Shown here in pieces: positions 1 to 6,574 of a stretch of DNA of 6,974 nt. The position numbers and the translations under genes were made by a program. The number at the start of each line of letters is the position of its first letter. The first letter of the stretch is position 1. Under the pieces are notes generated by a model, which made no database searches, was not told where the DNA came from, and saw only the letters and a program-made list of their open reading frames with translations. The DNA is from Thermoflexales bacterium (GTDB lineage: Bacteria; Chloroflexota; Anaerolineae; Fen-1058): NCBI GenBank assembly GCA_017999195.1, contig JAGOBP010000221.1, positions 1 to 6,974 on the forward strand, given 5' to 3'.

Positions 1-11
1 CGTGGTGCGTG
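1..11. repeat. left arm of inverted repeat flanking the four-helix-bundle gene
   Basis: CGTGGTGCGTG at 1-11 is the exact reverse complement of 506-516. The arm touches the window edge, so it may continue upstream. It ends just where the purine-rich ribosome-binding stretch of the gene begins. Confidence 0.6.
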
Positions 12-23
12 GGGGAGATTATC

Positions 24-491
24 GTGACGCAGGATGAATGGTTGACTTCAGTTCCGGTCGAGATTACAGGCGATCCGTTGTGGCGCATGGAAGTGTATCG
101 CTTGGCGTTGTTCATGAGCGACATCGCCTGGCCGGATGCCTGCAAGTTGATGCAGAATCACAGCACGTTGGGCTTGTCGGATCAACTCTATCGCGCCACC
201 GGATCGATCAGCGCCAACATTGCCGAAGGGTACAGCCGCCAATCGGGTAAAGATCAAGCCCGCTATTACGAATATGCGTTAGGCTCCGCGCGCGAATCAC
301 GCACCTGGTATTACCAACCGCGGCACATCTTCACTGACCAGGTTGTGCTGCATCGTATCAAACTACTCACGTCAATCATCCAGCTGCTCATGACCATGAT
401 CCCAGCGGAACGCGGTTACAAACTATTGGAAGCGCACGAGCCTTACGAAGTTGATCTATCAACGCTGCTAAACGACATTCCATTTGCGTAG
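24..491 (+). CDS. four-helix-bundle protein (23S rRNA intervening-sequence protein family)
   Basis: This belongs to the small helical family first seen as ORFs inside 23S rRNA intervening sequences (S23/IVP, TIGR02436 type). Its biochemical role is unknown; related four-helix bundles such as Avd bind nucleic acid or other proteins. Numbered from the GTG at 24, the family core runs from DPLWRMEVYRLALF (about residue 17) through SANIAEGYSRQSGKD (63-77) and ALGSARESRTWYY (85-97) to the LLTSIIQLLMTMIP helix (114-127). NIAEG followed by GSARES is the diagnostic pair. The whole chain is predicted to be helical and soluble, with no signal peptide. I chose GTG 24 because GGGGGAG at 11-17 sits six bases before it; an in-frame GTG at 9 would add five residues but would place that purine run inside the gene. 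The frame is also open to the window edge. polA begins 41 bases downstream. The family call is firm, the function unknown. Confidence 0.85.
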   Translation: MTQDEWLTSVPVEITGDPLWRMEVYRLALFMSDIAWPDACKLMQNHSTLGLSDQLYRATGSISANIAEGYSRQSGKDQARYYEYALGSARESRTWYYQPRHIFTDQVVLHRIKLLTSIIQLLMTMIPAERGYKLLEAHEPYEVDLSTLLNDIPFA

Positions 492-505
492 AGTCCTTCA
501 CGCAA

Positions 506-516
506 CACGCACCACG
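506..516. repeat. right arm of inverted repeat flanking the four-helix-bundle gene
   Basis: CACGCACCACG at 506-516 is the exact reverse complement of window bases 1-11. It begins 15 bases after the stop codon of the four-helix-bundle gene and ends 16 bases before the polA start codon. In an RNA covering both arms the pair would close a stem around the whole ORF. The pairing is directly visible; any function is inferred. Confidence 0.6.
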
Positions 517-532
517 GTTACAGGATAACCTA
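516..532 (+). promoter_or_regulatory. polA ribosome-binding site in a small hairpin loop
   Basis: AGGA at 522-525 is the Shine-Dalgarno element of polA, seven bases before the ATG at 533. It lies in the loop of a 5-bp stem, GGTTA (516-520) pairing with TAACC (526-530), loop CAGGA. The element supports the chosen start. Whether the weak stem affects translation is unknown. Confidence 0.5.
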
Positions 533-3388
533 ATGCCCAAGAAAATTCTACTCCTCGATGGTCACTCACTTGCTTACCGCGCGTTTTATGGCCTGCCGTT
601 GTACGATGCCAGCGGCAAGCCGCGCTTCTCCAACGGGCGCGGCGAATTCACCAATGCCATCTTCGGCTTCGCGTCGATGCTGTTCAAAGTGTGGGCCGAC
701 GAAAAGCCGGACTACATCGCGTGCGCTTTCGACAAAGGCCGCACCTTCCGCGATGATATGTTTGCCGAGTACAAAGGCACGCGCCAGAAAATGCCCGATG
801 AATTAGCCGGACAAATGCCGCGTATCGTGCAGTTGGTGGAAACCTTTGGCATTCCCGCCATCACCGCCGAAGGTTACGAAGCCGACGACATCTTGGGCAC
901 GCTGTCCAAGCGCGCCGCCGCCGATGGCCTAGATGCGCTCATCGTCACGGGCGACACCGACGCCTTTCAGTTGATCGATCCGCACGTCAAAGTGTTCACC
1001 GCGGGCCGTATGTGGAACGACACCACCACCTACGACGAGACCGCCGTCAAAGAACGCTATGGCCTTGATCCGATTCAGTTGATTGATTACAAGGCGCTGA
1101 AAGGCGACACCAGCGACAATGTGCCCGGCGTCAAAGGCATCGGCGAAAAAACCGCGACCAGTTTGTTGCAGCAATTTGGCTCGGTAGAAAATGTCTACGA
1201 TCATCTCGATGCCGTCACGCCCGCTCGCGCCAAGACCGCGCTGGAAGCCAATCGCGCGATGGCCTTTCTGAGCAAAGACCTCGTGACGATTCGCCTCAAC
1301 GTCCCGATCGATCTGGCGTGGGACCAGTGCGCGATCCACAACTACGATCGTGATCGCGTCGTGGCTCTGTTCGATGAACTCGATTTCAAGCAGCTGCGCA
1401 ATCGCTTACCACAAGGCGGAGTATCGGCCGCCTCGATCGACTCCACACCCGATCAAGCCGCCGCGCCGACCGAGAGCGCGCCTGCAGCGTCCAAAAAGGC
1501 CGCAAAACCCCAGCAAATCTCGATGTTTGATGAGGGGCAGCCGAACGAAGGACCGAAGTCGAACAAGCCAACATTCACCAAGACCACCATCGTGCGCGAT
1601 GAAGCCACACTCACTGCGCTGGTGGCGGACTTGAATCAAGCCCCCATCATCGCCTTCGATACCGAGACCACTTCCACTGATCCGCTGTTGAGCAACCTCG
1701 TCGGCATTTCACTCAGCGTGCGTGAAGGCGAAGGCTATTACATTCCGGTGGGTCATGCGGAAGGACAACAACTGTCGTTAGCGACCGTGACCGCGGCTTT
1801 GCAAAAACTCTTCGCCGATGAAGCCAAACCTAAAGTCGCGCACAACGCCAAATTCGATATGGCCGTGTTGCACGAAGCCGGCTTACCGATTCGCGGCCTC
1901 ACCTTCGACACGATGTTAGGAGCATTCCTCATCGAGCCGGGCGGACATATCGGGTTGAAGAAACTCGCCGCGTCGCAACTTAGTCTGGAGATGACGGAGA
2001 TCACGGAGTTGATCGGCACGGGCAAGAAACAGATCAGCATGGATCAAGTTGCTATCGACGATGCAGCGCCCTATGCCGCCGCCGATGCCGACATCACGCT
2101 GCGCCTGTTGAAGTTGCAAGAGCCGCAACTCAAGGAACTGGGCTTGCGCCAACTGCTCGACACGATCGATATGCCACTCGTCCCCGTGTTGCTGGACATG
2201 GAACTCGCAGGCGTCAAGATCGACGCGCAATTTCTGGGCGATATGTCCGTGCGTTTAGACAAGCGGCTCAAAGAAATCGAAGTGCAAGTGTATGAGATGG
2301 TGGGGCGGCCGTTCAATCTCAACTCGCCCGCGCAACTGGGCGAAGTGCTCTTCGGCCAATTGCAACTCACTGCGCCCGGTGAACGCAAGACCTCGACGGG
2401 CAAAGTATCCGTCGCCGCCGACGTGCTCGATTCGATGAAGGGGCTGCATCCCGTGATTGATCTGATCTTGGAGCAACGACAATTGTCCAAGCTAAAGGGC
2501 ACGTACCTCGACGCCCTGCCCAAATTGATCAATCCCAAAACGGGGCGTGTGCATACTTCCTTCAATCAAACAGGCGCGGTCAGTGGGCGCATCGCGTCGC
2601 AAGACCCCAACTTGCAGAACATCCCCATTCGCAGCGAACTGGGCCGCGAGGTGCGCCGCGCCTTCATCGTAGAACCGGGCAACGTCCTCATCGCCGCCGA
2701 CTATTCGCAGGTGGAATTGCGCATCGCCGCGCACATCGCCAACGATCCGGGCTTGCGCGCGGCCTTCGCGGCGGGTCAGGATATTCACCGCGCCACCGCC
2801 GCCACCGTGTTGAACGTGCCCGTCGATCAGGTCACATCCGATCAACGTTCGTTTGCAAAGCGCGTGAACTTTGGTTTGCTGTACGGCATGGGGACACAAT
2901 CGCTCGCGCAGCAAGCGGGCATCTCGATGAAAGAGGCGCAGAAGTTTGTAGAGGCTTATTTTGCAGGCTTTCCGAGCATTCGGCGCTACATCGATGAGAC
3001 GAAACGTCGCGCCAAAGTGGACGGCTACGTGGAAACGTTGTTAGGGCGGCGGCGCTACTTCCCCATCCTGCGCACCGAAACGCGCGATGCGCGCACCAAC
3101 GTCATGCAGCGTTCAGCCGAACGTGAAGCGATCAACCACCCCATTCAAGGCACGGCAGCCGACATCATCAAGATCGCGATGATCAACATTCATCGCGAAC
3201 TAACCGCGCGCCACCTCAAGACCCGAATGATCCTGCAAGTCCACGACGAGTTGATCTTGGAAGCGCCGCAGGCCGAGGCCAGCGAAGTCGAACAATTGCT
3301 GAAAGAGTTGATGGAAAATGCTTATGCGCTCAATCCGCCCTTGAAGGTGGAAGTGGGCGTGGGGCAAAATTGGGACGAAGTAAAGTAG
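533..3388 (+). CDS. polA: DNA polymerase I (5'-nuclease, 3'-5' exonuclease and polymerase)
   Basis: Family A polymerase that removes RNA primers and fills gaps in lagging-strand synthesis and excision repair, in the cytoplasm. At 951 residues it is slightly longer than E. coli Pol I (928), mostly through its linker. The 5'-nuclease domain (about 1-290) keeps its metal ligands: D67, E116/D118/D119, D141/D143, D192/D195. A low-complexity Ala/Pro/Lys/Ser linker (about 293-350) follows, with QISMF at 328-332. The proofreading domain (about 352-540) looks active: D376 and E378 (Exo I), N438 and D442 (Exo II), Y514 and D518 (Exo III). The polymerase domain has motif A with D723 (ADYSQVELR), motif B with R772, K776, F780 and Y784, and motif C with H904-D905-E906. 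F780 is the residue whose Phe form favours deoxynucleotides over dideoxynucleotides. The ATG at 533 has AGGA seven bases upstream. A hairpin follows the stop codon. No frameshift or missing domain is seen. Confidence 0.98.
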   Translation: MPKKILLLDGHSLAYRAFYGLPLYDASGKPRFSNGRGEFTNAIFGFASMLFKVWADEKPDYIACAFDKGRTFRDDMFAEYKGTRQKMPDELAGQMPRIVQLVETFGIPAITAEGYEADDILGTLSKRAAADGLDALIVTGDTDAFQLIDPHVKVFTAGRMWNDTTTYDETAVKERYGLDPIQLIDYKALKGDTSDNVPGVKGIGEKTATSLLQQFGSVENVYDHLDAVTPARAKTALEANRAMAFLSKDLVTIRLNVPIDLAWDQCAIHNYDRDRVVALFDELDFKQLRNRLPQGGVSAASIDSTPDQAAAPTESAPAASKKAAKPQQISMFDEGQPNEGPKSNKPTFTKTTIVRDEATLTALVADLNQAPIIAFDTETTSTDPLLSNLVGISLSVREGEGYYIPVGHAEGQQLSLATVTAALQKLFADEAKPKVAHNAKFDMAVLHEAGLPIRGLTFDTMLGAFLIEPGGHIGLKKLAASQLSLEMTEITELIGTGKKQISMDQVAIDDAAPYAAADADITLRLLKLQEPQLKELGLRQLLDTIDMPLVPVLLDMELAGVKIDAQFLGDMSVRLDKRLKEIEVQVYEMVGRPFNLNSPAQLGEVLFGQLQLTAPGERKTSTGKVSVAADVLDSMKGLHPVIDLILEQRQLSKLKGTYLDALPKLINPKTGRVHTSFNQTGAVSGRIASQDPNLQNIPIRSELGREVRRAFIVEPGNVLIAADYSQVELRIAAHIANDPGLRAAFAAGQDIHRATAATVLNVPVDQVTSDQRSFAKRVNFGLLYGMGTQSLAQQAGISMKEAQKFVEAYFAGFPSIRRYIDETKRRAKVDGYVETLLGRRRYFPILRTETRDARTNVMQRSAEREAINHPIQGTAADIIKIAMINIHRELTARHLKTRMILQVHDELILEAPQAEASEVEQLLKELMENAYALNPPLKVEVGVGQNWDEVK

Positions 3389-3406
3389 CCAACCACCGAC
3401 GGCAAC

Positions 3407-3444
3407 AGCGAGACGACCGGATGAAATGCGCCGGTCGTCTCGCT
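3407..3444. terminator. hairpin between convergent polA and lipoprotein genes, probable bidirectional terminator
   Basis: AGCGAGACGACCGG (3407-3420) and CCGGTCGTCTCGCT (3431-3444) form a perfect 14-bp stem around a 10-base loop. It starts 18 bases after the polA stop and lies 24 bases beyond the stop of the lipoprotein gene on the other strand. Position and stability fit a shared terminator. The following tract is weak on both sides (ATTTGT on +, TGTTG on -), so it is not a textbook U-tract terminator. Confidence 0.7.
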
Positions 3445-3468
3445 ATTTGTCGCACCGCCCGCAAGGAA

Positions 3469-5241
3469 TCACTTCACTAACTGAAAACCTTGCATAATCT
3501 GCTCAAAATCCGCGGCATATGTCTCAGCTTGATCACTCGTTACAGTCAGCGTGATCAAATACAAATCCTCGCCGCCCACGATTACGCATTGAGTGGCCAC
3601 GAAATCGCGCGCCTTGCCAGTGGCATCAACCAGCTTCTCATGGATCTGGAATTCGCGTGCTTCACCCACAGGCAAACGCACGCTCTGCATTTTGACCGGC
3701 TTCACGACGAAAGTCGCCTCGTTGTATTGATTCAACAGCGCACGCGCAAGCGTCTCCAACGGCAGGCCGCCTGTGTTGGGAACCTTTATTACGTTAGCCG
3801 TGGCATAATCGGAAGTGGTGCCATCAGGGAAATCGAACGCCAGGAACTTGAATCCGGTCTGAAGCGCTTGACGAGTCTGATCGGTCAAAATCCCTTTGAA
3901 GTCTGGGTTCTTGTCCACCAGCGGCGCCACCATAGCGTCGACCGCGCCAGCCCGGAGATCGATTTGCGCCCAATGCGCGGGCAGTGCCAGCGTAAATCCA
4001 TCGGCCTCTAGACTGTACAAATACCAGCCATTATCAAGGACAGAAATCTCCGGGCGCGTGGTTGATAACGGTGAAACACTCGTCGCTGACGCGCCGACGC
4101 GAATTGGAATCAGCCCCCACTCTTCGCCCTGAATTGCATTGCCCAGCAAACTCTCGTTCGTGGTACTGGCCTGAGCAAGGATAACATTTCGATCAAGTTC
4201 GACTGCAACGCCACTCAACACTTCACTCCACAATCGGTTGTGATTGAAGTCGGGGGCGTCAGTCAAGGACGATTTCACCAGATCAACATCAGCCTGAGCT
4301 TGTTGCTCCGTGTCATAGACGTAGAGGAATTGCAGATCGGTTGGCGACTTGCCCCGCCAGCTTACGGCCATGACATCCCAGGCGATGGACGCGGCCTGTC
4401 CAGAGCGCGCCTCAACCCAGGTGCGATAGACCGACGACTCTGCCGCCACCATCGATTGCAGTTTAAGCCAGCGCGCATAGCCGTTCATGCTGCCCGGCGG
4501 CGCAATATACAGTCCCCAACGGCCTGTCGCGCGATCGAGCGCGGGTTGAAGCGCCACCGCCTGATCAAGCCCCGGTTTGCCACTCGCCTTGCGCTCGATC
4601 AGGCCTTTGAGGGCGGCCTCAGTCCCGCCAATCATCAATGTGTCTGCTTTCCAGGCAAATTGAAGCGACTGCTTGGGCGGCTTGATGTCCTTCAAATATA
4701 GTGTGAACTCACCCTGAGCACGTGCTTGATACCCTTGCTTTTCAAACGCGTCTTTGATCGCCGTGCGATCAAAGCGGCCGCGCATGATGTAGGTGTAGTC
4801 TTCGTTAAACAGCAAAACCTGATCGACATCGGCAATGTCCCAACCCCACTTGCCGAAAAATGAGGGAGATGTGCTATCGAGCGGCTTGAGCCCAAAGCCT
4901 TGTGTGTTCAGCCCCAGAATGAGACTCGCTTTGGCTTTTGATGGATCCGCGCCCGAAATCAATGGAATCGACAAATCGGCCCGAACCTGGGCGACATCCA
5001 ACAGACCAATGCCCGCACCGATGACGTCACCCGAGCGGCGATCGAGATATTGCGGCGACACGTAGGATAGCAATTCACGCCAATCAGCCGCGCTGGAAGG
5101 CGCAGAGGCTGTCGGCGCGAGAGTCGATTCACTGATTGGGGCAATGGGCGCGGGCGTCGCAGCGGGCGCGGCCGACTGACAGGCAGTCGAGGTCAAGAAT
5201 AAGGCCGCCATCAAAACGCTGAGGGGTAAATACTTCAGCAT
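3469..5241 (-). CDS. predicted secreted lipoprotein of unknown function with a C-terminal PsbP/Mog1-like region
   Basis: I cannot name this 590-residue protein. It begins with a lipoprotein-type signal: K3, a hydrophobic stretch (5-16) and LTSTAC ending at C21, the likely lipidated cysteine. The -3 position is Ser rather than the usual Leu, so the lipobox is imperfect. An Ala/Pro/Thr/Ser linker (about 22-52) would hold the rest off the membrane. The body (about 53-400) holds a part with MRGRFDRTAIKDAFEKQGY, then WKADTLMIGGTEAALKGLIE, faintly reminiscent of DUF3352-type proteins. From about residue 403 (NGWYLYSLEADGFTLALPAHW) to the end, the opening strand plus 'P-x-x-W', and the closing strand with a final helix (AADFEQIMQGFQLVK), resemble PsbP/Mog1-fold domains; this is inference from pattern only. 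The start is supported by GGAG (5247-5250 on the opposite strand) five bases upstream. Reading-frame length, signal peptide and SD make it a confident gene. Confidence 0.85.
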   Translation of the reverse strand: MLKYLPLSVLMAALFLTSTACQSAAPAATPAPIAPISESTLAPTASAPSSAADWRELLSYVSPQYLDRRSGDVIGAGIGLLDVAQVRADLSIPLISGADPSKAKASLILGLNTQGFGLKPLDSTSPSFFGKWGWDIADVDQVLLFNEDYTYIMRGRFDRTAIKDAFEKQGYQARAQGEFTLYLKDIKPPKQSLQFAWKADTLMIGGTEAALKGLIERKASGKPGLDQAVALQPALDRATGRWGLYIAPPGSMNGYARWLKLQSMVAAESSVYRTWVEARSGQAASIAWDVMAVSWRGKSPTDLQFLYVYDTEQQAQADVDLVKSSLTDAPDFNHNRLWSEVLSGVAVELDRNVILAQASTTNESLLGNAIQGEEWGLIPIRVGASATSVSPLSTTRPEISVLDNGWYLYSLEADGFTLALPAHWAQIDLRAGAVDAMVAPLVDKNPDFKGILTDQTRQALQTGFKFLAFDFPDGTTSDYATANVIKVPNTGGLPLETLARALLNQYNEATFVVKPVKMQSVRLPVGEAREFQIHEKLVDATGKARDFVATQCVIVGGEDLYLITLTVTSDQAETYAADFEQIMQGFQLVK

Positions 5242-5284
5242 AAAGACTCCAATTCGTATGGAAATTTAAGACGCCTCCCCCGAC

Positions 5285-5333
5285 CAGCCTATTCGCCATC
5301 AAGCAAGTTCAGACGTTGATGGCGAATAGGCTG
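5285..5333. repeat. perfect 18-bp inverted repeat (hairpin) between the small protein and lipoprotein genes
   Basis: Bases 5285-5302 (CAGCCTATTCGCCATCAA) are exactly complementary to 5316-5333, with a 13-base loop. The hairpin lies 27 bases past the small gene's stop and 43 bases before the lipoprotein start, both on the minus strand. It could terminate or process the small gene's transcript. Read leftward, it is followed by a G-rich run, not U; the T-rich side (TTTATT) follows it only on the plus strand. Its role as a standard terminator is therefore doubtful. Confidence 0.75.
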
Positions 5334-5360
5334 TTTATTGCGGCACACTGTTGAAGTCGT

Positions 5361-5555
5361 TTACGACTCTGCTTTAGTGGTCGTCTTGCTGCCAATCTCC
5401 ACCAGTTGAATCTGCGCCTGATAACGCTTCCCCTCGATCTCGACCTTGCCGCTGGCGAAGAAGCCTTTAGAGCCGGTCTTGAAGTCCTTGGGCGGAACCG
5501 TCATCAACCCGATTAATTGCCCGGTATCCGATTTCAATTCGACGATGATGTTCAT
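5361..5555 (-). CDS. conserved-looking small protein of unknown function (64 residues)
   Basis: A short basic protein, MNIIVELKSDTG at its start and GSKTTTKAES at its end. The middle, FKTGSKGFFASGKVEIEGKRY (residues 25-45), alternates hydrophobic and polar residues around Gly turns, suggesting a small all-beta fold. There is no signal peptide, membrane segment or cysteine, so a cytoplasmic location is likely. Its reality is supported by a strong Shine-Dalgarno, GGAGG (5560-5564 on the opposite strand), four bases before the ATG, and by its neat fit between two same-strand genes. The FxTGSxGF and KRYQxQxQLVEIGSK pattern resembles small uncharacterised proteins I have seen in Chloroflexota-type genomes; that is memory, not a search. 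The upstream protease ends 99 bases before its start, and the lipoprotein starts 119 bases after its end. No function can be assigned. Confidence 0.75.
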   Translation of the reverse strand: MNIIVELKSDTGQLIGLMTVPPKDFKTGSKGFFASGKVEIEGKRYQAQIQLVEIGSKTTTKAES

Positions 5556-5597
5556 GGGGCCTCCAGAGAGAGTAGAATGGTAGATTAGGAATAAATA

Positions 5598-5654
5598 GAC
5601 TGGTCAATTGGTAATTGGTTGACTGGTTAACTGGTCACCAATTACCAGTCACCA
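5598..5654. repeat. degenerate short repeat array with TGGT units facing ACCA units
   Basis: TGGT recurs at 5601, 5609, 5616, 5624 and 5632 (spacing 7-8), then its complement ACCA at 5637, 5644 and 5651 (spacing 7). Units read roughly AYTGGTNA. The two halves can pair, for example GGTAATTGGT (5610-5619) with ACCAATTACC (5637-5646), or GACTGGT (5598-5604) with ACCAGTC (5644-5650). The array directly abuts the protease stop codon and precedes the small gene. On the minus strand the outer stem is followed by TATTTATT, so it may act as a weak terminator for the protease gene. Confidence 0.7.
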
Positions 5655-6446
5655 TCATTTGCGATACGTCGAGATCAACGGAAACTTTGTGGCCTCTTCA
5701 ACCAATCGGACGAGTGAGCCGATCGGGTGCGCGCCCAGCAGCACTCGCCCGCTGCGTTGCGTGGTGGCGATCACCATGCCTACCACCTGCCCGGTGTGCT
5801 GACTGACAAAAGGCGAACCACTCAGCCCGCTGGGATCGAATGTGTCGTCCATCACCACCCAGACGGCTTGTGCGCTGGCCGACTGCACCGTGCCGCTGTA
5901 CAGCTGTCCGGGCTGCAAACCACTGTACAAAATCACCCGCTCACCCGGCTGGGGCTGGCCGCGCACATCGGGCCTTAGAATCAGCGCGGGATCGATCGAG
6001 TTGGCCGATGCCGCGTGCAGCAGGACGTAATCAACGGTCATATCCTCGCCCGATCGAGCCGTACCCGGCAACCCGTGAAGTCGATCGAATTCGACCACAA
6101 AACCCGATTGGCCGACCACGCCCAACGCAATACGCTGCAACGGCGAAGCGGCATTAAATGACAGGCTGTGGGCTGTCGTCGCCCCGACCAAACGCTCGGT
6201 GTCAAGACTGAAGATAAAGCCACAACCTACCCTATTATACTCAGCATTAGCATACTGTGTATACTCCGACAGGCCGACCGCGCCGGTGGGCAGTTCGCCG
6301 GAAGGAGCCTCGAGCACCGGGCGCGGCGGCGTCGGGTCGAGCGGCGAGAAGCGGGCCGTATTCACCCAGACGATGGACAAAGCCGTGGCGGCCAGCACCA
6401 CTACTAACGCCAATAAGGTTCCGCGTACGACAAAGCGAGTGTTCAT
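5655..6446 (-). CDS. membrane-anchored trypsin-like serine protease
   Basis: A chymotrypsin-fold (S1-type) peptidase of 263 residues that probably acts outside the cytoplasmic membrane. R4 and R8 precede a hydrophobic segment (about 9-28), which could be an uncleaved anchor or a signal peptide, and a Pro-rich stretch (34-47). The catalytic triad is visible: H93 in ATTAHS (the TAAH motif of the family), D139 in VDYVLL (the DxAL position) and S209 in GLSGSPF (the GxSGxP motif). The last strand and helix, VVGMVIATT through PIGSLVRLVEE, complete the barrel. No PDZ domain follows, so this is not a full DegP/HtrA. The usual GSGF before the first strand reads GCGF, and C75 is the only cysteine. The start is fixed by an in-frame TAA four codons upstream; no Shine-Dalgarno precedes the ATG. 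Its substrate is unknown. Divergent from argF and upstream of the small protein and lipoprotein genes. Confidence 0.88.
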   Translation of the reverse strand: MNTRFVVRGTLLALVVVLAATALSIVWVNTARFSPLDPTPPRPVLEAPSGELPTGAVGLSEYTQYANAEYNRVGCGFIFSLDTERLVGATTAHSLSFNAASPLQRIALGVVGQSGFVVEFDRLHGLPGTARSGEDMTVDYVLLHAASANSIDPALILRPDVRGQPQPGERVILYSGLQPGQLYSGTVQSASAQAVWVVMDDTFDPSGLSGSPFVSQHTGQVVGMVIATTQRSGRVLLGAHPIGSLVRLVEEATKFPLISTYRK

Positions 6447-6449
6447 AGG

Positions 6450-6464
6450 GGGCGATTATCGCCC
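6450..6464. promoter_or_regulatory. 15-base palindrome over the protease -10 box, candidate operator
   Basis: GGGCGAT-T-ATCGCCC is a perfect palindrome with a one-base centre. It covers the predicted -10 box and ends four bases before the protease start codon. A repressor site is possible; the arms could also pair as a small RNA hairpin. There is no direct evidence for either. Confidence 0.35.
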
Positions 6465-6483
6465 GATCGCCACGAATGTGCAA
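6455..6483 (-). promoter_or_regulatory. predicted promoter of the protease gene, possibly giving a leaderless mRNA
   Basis: On the minus strand, TTGCAC (6478-6483) is followed by a 17-base spacer and GATAAT (6455-6460), a five-of-six match to the -10 consensus. The -35 match is only partial. Only eight bases separate GATAAT from the ATG, so transcription would begin at or beside the start codon. That agrees with the lack of any Shine-Dalgarno. Confidence 0.45.
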
Positions 6484-6535
6484 TCGAGGCCGCGCACTCC
6501 GCCCGACTCAAACCCTACCCTCCCCCTAACACTTG

Positions 6536-6544
6536 TGCTATACT
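6536..6544 (+). promoter_or_regulatory. predicted extended -10 promoter of argF
   Basis: TGCTATACT carries the TGn extension and a -10 hexamer (TATACT) one base off consensus. No good -35 box lies at the usual distance (TACCCT at 6516-6521), as often with extended -10 promoters. It would give a leader of roughly 35 bases before argF. Confidence 0.5.
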
Positions 6545-6574
6545 AGCCAATACGCTTGAATCACACTCTTTTCT

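Noticed and set aside
2071..2565. Long open frame on the minus strand inside polA
   Set aside because: It lies wholly within a well-supported polymerase gene, has no family motifs and a Ser/Cys/Arg-rich composition typical of an antisense frame in GC-rich coding DNA.
533..3388. Possible proofreading-deficient Pol I, as in several thermophilic bacteria
   Set aside because: All checked exonuclease residues are present (D376, E378, D442, Y514, D518).
3490..4011. Long open frame on the plus strand opposite the lipoprotein gene
   Set aside because: Its residues are an antisense reading of a gene with signal peptide and Shine-Dalgarno; no recognisable domain or ribosome-binding site.
4240..4701. 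Second plus-strand open frame opposite the lipoprotein gene
   Set aside because: Same reason; Arg/His/Gly-rich composition and no motif.
5598..5654. CRISPR or attachment-site interpretation of the repeat array
   Set aside because: The units are only 7-8 bases with no spacers, and no integrase or cas gene is nearby.
6199..6546. Plus-strand open frame opposite the protease start and running into the argF upstream region
   Set aside because: Low-complexity composition, no ribosome-binding site, and it would overlap the divergent promoters.
6557..6561. Possible ArgR operator upstream of argF
   Set aside because: Only one TGAAT half-site is present, without the facing ATTCA half, so an ARG box is not supported.
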